Shown here one piece after another: positions 57,181 to 64,000 of a DNA stretch of 64,000 bases. The notes below the pieces were generated by a model, which saw nothing but the letters and a program-made list of their open reading frames with translations, did no database searches and was not told the DNA's origin. Position 1 is the stretch's first letter, and each line of letters begins with the position of its first letter. A program made the position numbers and the translations under genes. Origin of the DNA: Enterococcus sp. BWR-S5. Lineage in GTDB: Bacteria > Bacillota > Bacilli > Lactobacillales > Enterococcaceae. The stretch lies in assembly GCF_016745255.1 (NCBI RefSeq), contig NZ_JADOEQ010000001.1, forward strand, positions 186,001 through 250,000, in the 5' to 3' direction.

Positions 57181-57525
57181 CTATTTATCATTTTTATTGT
57201 TTGCTTCTCTTTGTGCAATCACTGCTCTTGCTGCCGCTAAAATAATTTCTCTATCAGCTGCAGATACCTCTTTTCCATCGAGTGTCATTATTAATGTGTC
57301 ATCTGACAGCTCGGAAACTTTCTCCTCCTTTTCTACTTCTCTACCTAATAAGTAATCGGTAGTTACACCGAAATATTCTGCGACCTTTTGCAAAGTTTCA
57401 GCTTTAGGGCTGCTAGTCCTCCAATGGTAAATTGCGCTTTCGCTTAAGCCTATTTCACCAGCTAGCTCTTTTAAACCTATATGTTGTTTTTTTGCTAATT
57501 CAGAAACCCTTTCAAATAAAGTCAT
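57181..57525 (-). CDS. CI-like XRE-family repressor
   Basis: A 114-residue protein with N-terminal helix-turn-helix (IGLKELAGEIGLSESAIYHW) and a C-terminal dimerisation/cleavage region. It keeps the lysogenic state by binding operators between itself and the divergent early genes (57555-57748). The start at 57525 is preferred because GAGAGGA is nine bases upstream; an ATG nine bases earlier abuts that site. Confidence 0.88.
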   Translation of the reverse strand: MTLFERVSELAKKQHIGLKELAGEIGLSESAIYHWRTSSPKAETLQKVAEYFGVTTDYLLGREVEKEEKVSELSDDTLIMTLDGKEVSAADREIILAAARAVIAQREANNKNDK

Positions 57526-57554
57526 TATGGACATTCCTCTCTAACAAGAATGTT

Positions 57555-57748
57555 ATAGTATAAAAAATTAAGTTAAAGGTGTTTACAAGGTTAAAGTTTT
57601 ATACTATACTCTTGTTGTAAGCTAATTAGACAGAAAAAAAGCGATTATTATTATCTTTATAAAGCGTAAGTTTGGCGACTGACTGCTAAAAATATTGATA
57701 TTTTATTGTGCTTATTTTCTATACTCAAATAGTATAAAACTTTAAGTT
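57555..57748. promoter_or_regulatory. Lysogeny switch with three operator copies
   Basis: Three copies of ATAGTATAAAACTTTAAGTT-type sequence: 57555-57574 (plus, two changes), 57591-57609 (minus), and 57729-57748 (plus). They cover the region between the divergent repressor and Cro-like genes. Spacing suggests one pair controlling the repressor promoter and one copy at the early promoter. Confidence 0.8.
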
Positions 57749-57819
57749 TTTTGTCAATAGAAAATATAAAATTCTGTCTATTAGACTTACAATTATTTAA
57801 TTAAAAAGAGGTGATGAAC

Positions 57820-58011
57820 ATGCCAGAAACGTTAGTAGCTAGGGAAAAAATCCAGAATTACTTGAACGAAAACAACATTTCCATCAGTGATTTAGCTGTA
57901 ATGTACAACATCAAAAAACAAGACTTAGCAGATTATCTTGCAGGCAGAAAGAGCAACCCAAGAGGCAACAAGCTTATTTTGAGAATCATTTCAGATTACA
58001 AGATTAGGTAA
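57820..58011 (+). CDS. Cro-like small helix-turn-helix protein
   Basis: A 63-residue protein with a short helix-turn-helix (ISDLAVMYNIKKQDLADYLA) followed by a basic tail (GRKSNPRGNK). First gene of the early operon, divergent from the CI-like repressor, so likely Cro. The start at 57820 follows AAGAGGTGAT; two earlier in-frame start codons overlap this site. Confidence 0.8.
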   Translation: MPETLVAREKIQNYLNENNISISDLAVMYNIKKQDLADYLAGRKSNPRGNKLILRIISDYKIR

Positions 58012-58124
58012 TTAAAGTAACTGTCAATTACATTTACATTGTATCTTATAGTAAGTGGTTTATCAAATTAGAAAACTCAAGTTATAAACAAATTTTTTAT
58101 TAATCAATTAAAGGAGGTAGGAAA

Positions 58125-58844
58125 ATGAACGAAATAATTAGAGTGACAACGAATGAAAATGATGAACAGTTAGTAAGCGGGCGTGAACTACATGAATTCT
58201 TAGAAGTAGGAACAAAATATGAAGATTGGTTTCCTCGAATGACTGAATATGGGTTTGAAGAAAACAGAGATTTTCATACTCTCAAAGTTGAGAACGTGGC
58301 AAGAGGGCGTGTTTATCACAAAACAGATCATGCTTTGAGTCTAGGTATGGCAAAAGAAATTTCAATGATTCAACGAAACGAAAAAGGAAAACAAGCTAGG
58401 CAATATTTCATCCAACTAGAAAAATTCTGGAACAGCCCGGAAATGGTTACAAAACGAGCACTTGAGTTTCAACAAAAGAAAATTGAAGTTCTGCAGTTGG
58501 AAAACGAAGCTATGAAGCCTAAGGCGTTATTTGCTGATGCGGTGAGCGGCAGTACAAACAGCTGTCTAGTTAAAGATTTATCAGTCTTGCTGAAACAAAA
58601 TGGGATTGATATTGGTCAAAACAGACTATTCAAGTATCTCAGAGGAAATGGTTACCTAGGCAAAGGGAAAGGTCATTACAACAAACCTACACAGCGATCT
58701 TTAGATCAAGGATTGTTCGAATATCGTGAGCATTTCCATACAAACGGGAATGGGGAAGTTGAAACAAGATTCACCCCTCTAGTTACCGGCAAGGGACAAA
58801 CGCATTTTGTCAACAAGTTTCTTAATGATGCCAATCTAACCTAA
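58125..58844 (+). CDS. Phage antirepressor (AntA domain with KilA-C-type C-terminus)
   Basis: A 239-residue protein. Residues ~10-110 form an AntA/BRO-like domain (VSGRELHEFLEVGTKYEDWF, GMAKEISMIQRNEKGKQAR). A coiled coil follows, then a C-terminal KilA-C/phage antirepressor domain (KDLSVLLKQNGIDIGQNRLF KYLRGNGYL). It counteracts the repressor during induction or regulates early genes. AAAGGAGG precedes the ATG. Confidence 0.88.
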   Translation: MNEIIRVTTNENDEQLVSGRELHEFLEVGTKYEDWFPRMTEYGFEENRDFHTLKVENVARGRVYHKTDHALSLGMAKEISMIQRNEKGKQARQYFIQLEKFWNSPEMVTKRALEFQQKKIEVLQLENEAMKPKALFADAVSGSTNSCLVKDLSVLLKQNGIDIGQNRLFKYLRGNGYLGKGKGHYNKPTQRSLDQGLFEYREHFHTNGNGEVETRFTPLVTGKGQTHFVNKFLNDANLT

Positions 58845-58885
58845 ATGTGCAATTAGAACGACTATATAAAGGACGGTGACAAAAA

Positions 58886-59182
58886 ATGAAACTAACTATA
58901 GATGAATTGGACTTGTCACCTGCTTTGCGTGAGGTAGTTCGAGAAGCTGCTGCAGAAGAGGGGAAACGACAGGCAATCATCTTTATCGAAGAATACAAAA
59001 AGAAGCTTGCTTATCCGAAGTATATGAACTATAACCAGGCAGCAAAATATATGAATACGAGTTATAACACACTAAAAAAAGTATTTATATTAAAAAAAGG
59101 TTTAAGAGTAGTGGTAATCGATGGCTATGAAAAAATCGACCAAAAAGATGCCGATGATTTCATGGAAAAAAACAAAAAATAA
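58886..59182 (+). CDS. Excisionase-like DNA-binding protein
   Basis: A 98-residue protein. The first ~45 residues are helical; the second half has MNYNQAAKYMNTSYNTLKKV, a winged-helix of the Xis/MerR-like excisionase type, ending in DQKDADDFMEK. It could be a replication-module DNA-binding protein rather than a true Xis because it is far from int. AAGGACGGTG precedes the ATG. Confidence 0.7.
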   Translation: MKLTIDELDLSPALREVVREAAAEEGKRQAIIFIEEYKKKLAYPKYMNYNQAAKYMNTSYNTLKKVFILKKGLRVVVIDGYEKIDQKDADDFMEKNKK

Positions 59183-59184
59183 TT

Positions 59185-59206
59185 GCAGGCGTGGGGCGCT
59201 GGCAAA
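59185..59206. repeat. GC-rich 22-bp repeat, copy 2
   Basis: Core GCGTGGGGCGCTGGC at 59189-59203, identical to the core at 56096-56110, same orientation on the plus strand. It lies just after the excisionase-like gene and 26 bases before the next ATG. Confidence 0.85.
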
Positions 59207-59229
59207 AACAACACAGGAGGAACTAAGTT

Positions 59230-59673
59230 ATGAATCAAGTAGAAAAACTAGAAAAAGAATTAGATGAATTGTACGAGCAACAAGAGAATGTAACTACCGC
59301 AGTCGAGAGTATCGCAAATTTTATCAAAGAAGGAATTATACCCAAAAGAGTTGTAACTTCTGATTATCCTTCTTTTGAAAGTTTTGTTGGTAATTCTTAC
59401 CTAGAAACAGCAGACGATACTGCAGGCTTTATTATGCGCCAAGAAGAATCAGATGAACTTATTTTCGTGCAACATCTAAGTGACGACAAACAGATATGGA
59501 CTTATTTTGTAGGTACGAAAATCAATAAAACTGAGTTTCTTGTACTAGACACCGAACTAGACACTCAGAAAAAGAAATGCGAAAAAATTGAAGAATACGG
59601 CATCGATTTGACTGTTATTCAAAATAAAATTGATGAAGTTGAAGGAATGCTTGCTGCATATGGCGATAAATAG
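59230..59673 (+). CDS. Hypothetical phage protein with coiled-coil termini
   Basis: A 147-residue acidic protein. The N-terminus (VEKLEKELDELYEQQENVTT) and the C-terminus (NKIDEVEGMLAAY) are heptad-like; the middle is a small globular region. Not recognised. ACAGGAGGAAC precedes the ATG. Part of a compact early operon. Confidence 0.7.
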   Translation: MNQVEKLEKELDELYEQQENVTTAVESIANFIKEGIIPKRVVTSDYPSFESFVGNSYLETADDTAGFIMRQEESDELIFVQHLSDDKQIWTYFVGTKINKTEFLVLDTELDTQKKKCEKIEEYGIDLTVIQNKIDEVEGMLAAYGDK

Positions 59674-59685
59674 GGAGGAACAATC

Positions 59686-59745
59686 ATGACAAACAATACG
59701 AGAAAAGAAACAGTAGAATCAACACCGGAGGAATCAGCAAAATGA
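59686..59745 (+). CDS. Very small phage ORF, 19 residues
   Basis: ATG after AGGGAGGAACA encodes MTNNTRKETVESTPEESAK and its TGA overlaps the next ATG (ATGA). The strong site and coupling suggest it is translated, perhaps mainly to couple translation. No function known. Confidence 0.5.
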   Translation: MTNNTRKETVESTPEESAK

Positions 59746-60155
59746 GCGAATCAATTTTAGAAAAACTATCAAAGGAAGCCAAGAAAACCCCATCGAATAG
59801 TTCTATTTTTCCTGATTGGAATGAACAGGAAATCAGCAATATTCTACTAGATTACCAAGAGGAGGCACTTAAGGACGAAATGGCTGCCGGAGAAGTAGAG
59901 CTAAAGTATACACTCAAGTTAATCGAGTATTTCCAAAGCAAGTTAGAACAACAGTACGAAGAAAAGAAAGTAAAAATCCGGATTATTCATGACAATTTCA
60001 TTGGCTTTAGCTCATATGAAACCGAAGTAACCGAAGAATACTTTGCAAGTATTGCTGATCGTTTGAAAGGACATGGGAAAATTCAAATAGGCGGCTATAT
60101 TGGTGATAAAACAGCAATTCGTAGAGTTTATGTTGTGGAGGAGGGAACGGAGTGA
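59742..60155 (+). CDS. Hypothetical phage protein
   Basis: A 137-residue acidic soluble protein with a helical middle (LKYTLKLIEYFQSKLEQQYE) and a mixed C-terminal part. Not recognised. CCGGAGGAA precedes the ATG. Overlaps both neighbours by 4 bases. Confidence 0.7.
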   Translation: MSESILEKLSKEAKKTPSNSSIFPDWNEQEISNILLDYQEEALKDEMAAGEVELKYTLKLIEYFQSKLEQQYEEKKVKIRIIHDNFIGFSSYETEVTEEYFASIADRLKGHGKIQIGGYIGDKTAIRRVYVVEEGTE

Positions 60156-60331
60156 AACATGAATCCTACATAGAGGATATACCTCTATCTCAGAAAGACA
60201 TTGTGGAGTTTAAAGATATTATTGTACGAATGATAAACGGAATGAACATGGATGAAACGGCAATGGATAATATTCTGGCTTGCTGTCTAAAAGAAAACAA
60301 TCGATTAAAGAAAGAGGCAGAACAGCAATGA
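60152..60331 (+). CDS. Hypothetical phage protein, 59 residues
   Basis: The GTG start overlaps the preceding stop (GTGA), with GGAGGGAACGG upstream. The product is acidic and helical (KDIVEFKDIIVRMINGMNMD, LACCLKENNRLKKEAE). Its TGA overlaps the next ATG. Not recognised. Confidence 0.6.
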   Translation: MKHESYIEDIPLSQKDIVEFKDIIVRMINGMNMDETAMDNILACCLKENNRLKKEAEQQ

Positions 60332-60423
60332 CTAAACATGAGGATAGAAAAAAGCCTTTTGCTACAAAATTCTTGGCGGAATCAGCAAAAGACACAAAAA
60401 ATATAATTCTATCCTCATTCTAA
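60328..60423 (+). CDS. Small basic phage ORF, 31 residues
   Basis: ATG overlapping the preceding stop encodes a Lys-rich peptide (MTKHEDRKKPFATKFLAESA ...). Coupling is the main support. The gene contains a 12-bp inverted repeat near its ends (60338-60349 and 60407-60418), so the stretch may matter as RNA or DNA structure instead. Confidence 0.4.
   Translation: MTKHEDRKKPFATKFLAESAKDTKNIILSSF
60338..60418. repeat. 12-bp inverted repeat
   Basis: ATGAGGATAGAA (60338-60349) and TTCTATCCTCAT (60407-60418) are perfect inverted copies separated by 57 bases. The transcript could form a long-range stem. Confidence 0.7.
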
Positions 60424-60466
60424 CAGAACTAAGCAAGTAAAATCAATCATGAAATGAGGAATGACA

Positions 60467-60871
60467 ATGAAACAGTACACAGATGAACAATTTTTAAATG
60501 CGACGGCTGCAGTAAAACAAGTGGAAGGTTACAAAGAAAGCGAAGCAGGAGGCATTACTCCGAACGAGTTCGCCATTATCAATCACTATGAACATCTTTT
60601 GAATGAGCGACCAACTGCTGATAGCGAGGCGATAAAAGATATTGCATACGATATATCAGATTTTACCTATCAATTAGAGTTTATCCGAAACTATTTTTCA
60701 GTATTAGCATCAAATTACAAAAATAATCATGATGAAATAAGCCTAGCTAGGCTACACATGACTTTGTATGAGGATGGAGCGCTACAAAATATAGACAAAG
60801 TTCTATTAAAGGGCACTGAGGTATTAAACAAGAATAGCGACGACTTGCTATCGACTGTAGGGGAGGAATAG
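60467..60871 (+). CDS. Hypothetical phage protein
   Basis: A 134-residue acidic, mostly helical soluble protein (NEFAIINHYEHLLNERP, DISDFTYQLEFIRNYFSVLA). Not recognised. The start at 60467 is preferred over ATG 60461 because AGGA is then six bases away. Two bases separate it from the next gene. Confidence 0.7.
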   Translation: MKQYTDEQFLNATAAVKQVEGYKESEAGGITPNEFAIINHYEHLLNERPTADSEAIKDIAYDISDFTYQLEFIRNYFSVLASNYKNNHDEISLARLHMTLYEDGALQNIDKVLLKGTEVLNKNSDDLLSTVGEE

Positions 60872-60873
60872 CG

Positions 60874-61104
60874 ATGGATAAGTTTGAAGTGGGTATCAAA
60901 TTAGAACGGATTCGGCATTTGCTTTTTCTCATGGGCGACACTTTCGAGAAAGTGCAAGACCGGTCTTTGAAGTACCGAGCTAAGGAAAAAGAGTCAGCCT
61001 CCAGATTGGCATATGAGATTGATAGAAGTATTGATGAATTAGAAACGCTACGAGATGTTGTATTTGATAAGGTACTGGAGTTAGAAAAGAATTTTAAGGA
61101 ATAA
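60874..61104 (+). CDS. Hypothetical phage protein, 76 residues
   Basis: A helical, charged protein (RIRHLLFLMGDTFEKVQ, YEIDRSIDELETLRDVVFDK), not recognised. GGGAGGAATAGCG precedes the ATG. Immediately upstream of the replication gene. Confidence 0.7.
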   Translation: MDKFEVGIKLERIRHLLFLMGDTFEKVQDRSLKYRAKEKESASRLAYEIDRSIDELETLRDVVFDKVLELEKNFKE

Positions 61105-61118
61105 GGATGTGATGCACA

Positions 61119-63629
61119 TTGAATTTATACACCTGTGTTGGCTACAGTACCAATACAATGGAGCAAATAAGGACAGATAAAAGACCGTTTGATTATCTAT
61201 GGGAATATGAACCGGCGGAAGTTCCGATTGATGAAAGTTTCGCAAAAAACACCATAAAAGAAACAAAGCATGCCATTGCACCTTATAAGAAGAAAATTCA
61301 TTACTTTCTTGCTGGGGAGTTAATAGATAGTCAACGGAACAACGGCAATCTGATTCGAAAAGAAATGATTGTGATTGATTACGACGACATCGATTTAAAA
61401 TATACAGTATTTCTAAATACGATTAAAGAGAAGCTGCAAAATGTTAGTTTTATTCTTTATCCATCTATCTCCAATTATATAGGACAAATGGGGATGCGGT
61501 TCCGTTTAATTATTGATACGAGCCGAACGTATACAGAAAAAGAGAGTGATTGGTTAATTCAGAATGTAATAGACTTCATTGGGATCCCTGCAGACAATGC
61601 TTCTAAAACATATAGTCAACTAATGGGAATGCCTACGCTCAATAAATTGTCTCCTTCAACACTTATTACTAAACAAGAAGGGCAGCCCTTAGATATAGAT
61701 AGTTTTTTGTATGAACCGATTGTTAAGAAGGAATACAAACCATCTGTATCTTTCGATGGAGAACTGACTCATGAAATTGCAGTAGAAATGGTAAGCGCGT
61801 ATACAAGCCATGTCGGAGATAAATTAGCAGATAGAACTTACTACCTCAATCCATACATGAATATCAAGTATGCGTATGAACAGAGAGAAATCGATTGGGA
61901 AACAGTTCAGGAGTGCTTAACTATTTTAGCTATAGGGCATGATGATTGGGCTGCTTCTAACATCGAGCATTTTAAACGAGATTCAACTCCTGTTGTGAAT
62001 GGTACATCCTTTACTGATTTTTTTGGTTGGGCTATAGCTAATCCACACGATGATTTCAAAGGAATAGAAGTTGGAGAGACAACAAAATATAAGCCAATCC
62101 ACATTGGAATTGAGCTAAGAGAAATAGAAAAATCAATGCAATCTCTTGCTTCGATGAATGAACAGGCTGAGTACCTAACCAATGCATTGAACAGTCTAAA
62201 TGAAGCTACGCCATCATGGTTTTGGGTAGCTACTAAGATTAAGCGAGACGGCGAGAATGTAACAAAAGTTGATTATTCACACGGATACGACCATGTAAAG
62301 ATGGGAGATTTATTGATTAGCAAATATTATCTAGTTCGTTTTCCGAAATTACTTCAAGGAGCTGTATACGATGATAGTCGCGGGTATTGGCGCTACTTTG
62401 GTAAAAATGAGATGAAAGATTTTGCTGAAAGGGAAACACTTAGAGAATTGCAAGCTTGGGGCTACTACGATATAAAGCGGATCACACCGACCAGAATTTA
62501 TATTTTACAAAAAACCTATGATAAAAGCTTTCCAAATGCCACACCATTTGAAACGAGCCGACCGGAATTAGTAGTTTTCAAAAATGGAACTTACAATATC
62601 TTGACAGGTCAAATGAAATCTAATGATCCGAACGATTATATTCTAAATGCTTTTAACTATGATTTGGATATGAGCGGTCAACCTACACCTCACACAGATG
62701 CATTGTTTAATGGACTAGTAGGCGATTCAACCCTATTCTTGAAACAATTTATCGGTTATATGTTCTACCGGAGTCATGCACCAGCTCAAGAAATGCTATT
62801 CCTTAAAGGTAATGGAGGAGAAGGGAAGTCTACGTTTATCAATTATGTGAATAATCACATCTTAGGCGGAGACAATTATTCTGCAGTGACACCTCAAGAT
62901 TTAGCCAATGATCGTTTTCAAGTAGTTGAATTACTAGGTAAAGCGGCCAATATCAGCGCGGATATCAAAGCGGATTATATAGAAGATTCTAGCATCATTA
63001 AGAGGTTAACCGGTGGCGACCCTGTGTATGCACAATATAAGGGAATACAGGGGTTTAAAATGCTAAATTATGCAAAGATGCTTTATAGTGCCAATAAATT
63101 ACCGAAATTTAAGGACCAAACAGACGGTTTTGCTGACCGCTTGGCTGTTGTTCCCTTCATTAACGGGAATCAACGAGTGAAAGGTGCTACGTTTTGGAAG
63201 AATCATGATATGGGAAAAGTCGAAGCGGAAACATCAGCTTTTGTTTATAGCTGCATTGTCGAGTTTACCAAAATATTCGATGGGAAAAAAGCGCAGTTCA
63301 CAAAAACCAAAAATATGGAAAAAGAAAAAAGTAAATGGCTTCTTGATAATAACCATATTGCTGAGTTTATATTAGAGGCTACCGAAATAAATATAGAGGA
63401 TAAGAGGGGAGAAATAGCCTCAGTTGTTCATAAAGAATATACGGCATTTTCTAAACAAAATGGTTACTATGTAAAAAGTCCTCAAGCTCTAAGAGATTAC
63501 TTAGAGTCATTAGGAGTCATCAAAGTGAAAAACTCAAAGGGGTTCAAAGATGGTGGCTCTCAACAATGGCGTTTTAGTGGGCTGAAGCTGACAGCTACCT
63601 TTTTATATGACTTTGACGATGTGGTGTGA
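61119..63629 (+). CDS. Phage/satellite primase-helicase (P4/D5-family replication protein)
   Basis: An 836-residue replication protein. The N-terminal ~250 residues resemble a primase/PriCT region with acidic pair VIDYDDID. The C-terminal ~370 residues are a D5/P4-type SF3 helicase: Walker A GNGGEGKSTF at about residue 562, the B motif region AANISADIKADYIEDSSIIK, and KMLYSANKLPKFKDQTDGFA (sensor). A winged-helix tail follows (VKSPQALRDYLESLGV). It should unwind and prime at the iteron region just downstream. The TTG start is assumed (AAGGATGTGATG upstream). Confidence 0.85.
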   Translation: MNLYTCVGYSTNTMEQIRTDKRPFDYLWEYEPAEVPIDESFAKNTIKETKHAIAPYKKKIHYFLAGELIDSQRNNGNLIRKEMIVIDYDDIDLKYTVFLNTIKEKLQNVSFILYPSISNYIGQMGMRFRLIIDTSRTYTEKESDWLIQNVIDFIGIPADNASKTYSQLMGMPTLNKLSPSTLITKQEGQPLDIDSFLYEPIVKKEYKPSVSFDGELTHEIAVEMVSAYTSHVGDKLADRTYYLNPYMNIKYAYEQREIDWETVQECLTILAIGHDDWAASNIEHFKRDSTPVVNGTSFTDFFGWAIANPHDDFKGIEVGETTKYKPIHIGIELREIEKSMQSLASMNEQAEYLTNALNSLNEATPSWFWVATKIKRDGENVTKVDYSHGYDHVKMGDLLISKYYLVRFPKLLQGAVYDDSRGYWRYFGKNEMKDFAERETLRELQAWGYYDIKRITPTRIYILQKTYDKSFPNATPFETSRPELVVFKNGTYNILTGQMKSNDPNDYILNAFNYDLDMSGQPTPHTDALFNGLVGDSTLFLKQFIGYMFYRSHAPAQEMLFLKGNGGEGKSTFINYVNNHILGGDNYSAVTPQDLANDRFQVVELLGKAANISADIKADYIEDSSIIKRLTGGDPVYAQYKGIQGFKMLNYAKMLYSANKLPKFKDQTDGFADRLAVVPFINGNQRVKGATFWKNHDMGKVEAETSAFVYSCIVEFTKIFDGKKAQFTKTKNMEKEKSKWLLDNNHIAEFILEATEINIEDKRGEIASVVHKEYTAFSKQNGYYVKSPQALRDYLESLGVIKVKNSKGFKDGGSQQWRFSGLKLTATFLYDFDDVV

Positions 63630-63636
63630 TTCAAAA

Positions 63637-63850
63637 TATCCATAAAATCCAAGTGATATCCAAGCATTATCCATAAAAAAAGTAGAGTTACCAAGGGTTT
63701 ATCCATAAAATCCAAGAAATGACGAACTCTTATAAAATAAAAGAACAATACTAGTTTTATTATTAGTATATAATAAAAGATTTTCGAAATTTTATGGATT
63801 TATGGATATTTCTTGATATACCAGCGTTTATTTATGGATATTGATGGATA
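63637..63850. other. Iteron-rich putative replication origin of the mobile element
   Basis: ATCCATAAA occurs at 63638, 63669 and 63701; two copies extend to an identical TATCCATAAAATCCAAG (63637-63653, 63700-63716). Inverse copies TTTATGGAT are at 63791, 63799 and 63831, with a partial TGATGGATA at 63842. The two arms flank a very AT-rich core (63730-63790). Iterons of opposite orientation around an AT-rich core, directly after the replicase gene, match the origin layout of SaPI/PICI satellites. Confidence 0.8.
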
Positions 63851-63908
63851 CTACTATTCTATATGTATGAAAAAAATAACTGATAATGTATCAGAGGAGA
63901 ATTAAATT

Positions 63909-64000
63909 ATGCAAAAACTATCAATGAACCAAAAATTCAACGTTCCGAAAAACGCCTCATACTTTCGGAAGTCAGATGCAGAGGAAACATTCGAACGTCT
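63909..64000 (+). CDS. Start of a phage gene, truncated by the window
   Basis: ATG after AGAGGAGAATT opens a frame (MQKLSMNQKFNVPKNASYF ...) running off the right edge. Too short to identify. It is the first gene after the origin-like region. Confidence 0.6.
   Translation, partial: MQKLSMNQKFNVPKNASYFRKSDAEETFER

Noticed and set aside
63637-63850. A short CRISPR array at the right end.
   Set aside because: Repeats are 9-17 bases, irregularly spaced, in both orientations and AT-rich; this is an iteron layout without cas genes.

Overview
The window is a low-GC Firmicutes chromosome segment, most likely Enterococcus (not obviously E. faecalis). The evidence is the mvk-mvaD-pmk-fni mevalonate operon next to a Qnr-like pentapeptide gene (the arrangement I know from E. 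faecalis), an 865-residue AdhE, LXG/type VII secretion loci, a tatD-rnmV-rsmA operon, strong AGGAGG-type ribosome binding sites, and TTGACA-17-TATAAT promoters.

Layout. 1-4.3 kb: end of a TraX-like membrane protein, an esterase, metG and a HIT protein. 4.3-4.9 kb: an unknown two-gene minus-strand operon with a phased direct repeat. 5.2-10.4 kb: a PTS IIC / MupG-like / D-amino-acid lyase-like / RidA / LacI locus. 10.5-14.5 kb: a membrane protein, tatD-rnmV-rsmA, and a niacin-type ECF S component with paired NiaR-like operators. 14.5-18.4 kb: type VII (ESAT-6/LXG) cargo cluster 1, ending in an HExxH effector, a membrane-anchored putative immunity protein and its decayed paralogue. 18.5-25.8 kb: aminotransferase, amino-acid ABC transporter, Fe-ADH-like protein, tgt-yajC and a ComN-like gene. 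25.9-28.7 kb: LXG cluster 2 with an immunity candidate and an immunity-gene fragment. 29-31.7 kb: adhE with two Rex-like sites. 31.7-38.5 kb: MarR/DUF6544, a 37-codon small ORF, rtcB, two GNATs, RpiR and a GH1 enzyme. 38.5-45.2 kb: mevalonate operon with a TctA-like permease, then the Qnr-like gene. 45.4-53.3 kb: oppA / oppBCDF followed by a nuclease-dead TnpB homologue and a structured, separately terminated RNA region. 53.4-54.9 kb: infC-rpmI-rplT with its leader. 54.9-64 kb: the left part of a prophage or phage satellite (PICI-like) inserted at the rplT terminator, reaching a primase/helicase and an iteron-rich origin-like region.

The most exciting system is at 51.9-53.3 kb, directly after oppF. 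The protein keeps the TnpB fold length and the RuvC Glu, but its first catalytic Asp is Ser186 and the C-terminal zinc-finger cysteines are gone. No TnpA or transposon ends are visible. It matches the TnpB-like nuclease-dead repressor (TldR) concept, whose oppF-associated clade is known from enterococci. The downstream 200 bases look like an omega/guide RNA ending in a strong terminator. By eye I could not prove the guide target; the best weak candidate is the oppA promoter.

Other points of note are non-canonical start codons (AUA for infC, probably AUU for the ComN-like gene), clean operator architectures (NiaR, Rex, MarR, phage CI), a CodY-like box at oppA, and a GC-rich 22-bp repeat in the phage element. 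All functional names rest on reading motifs and context; no database search was run.
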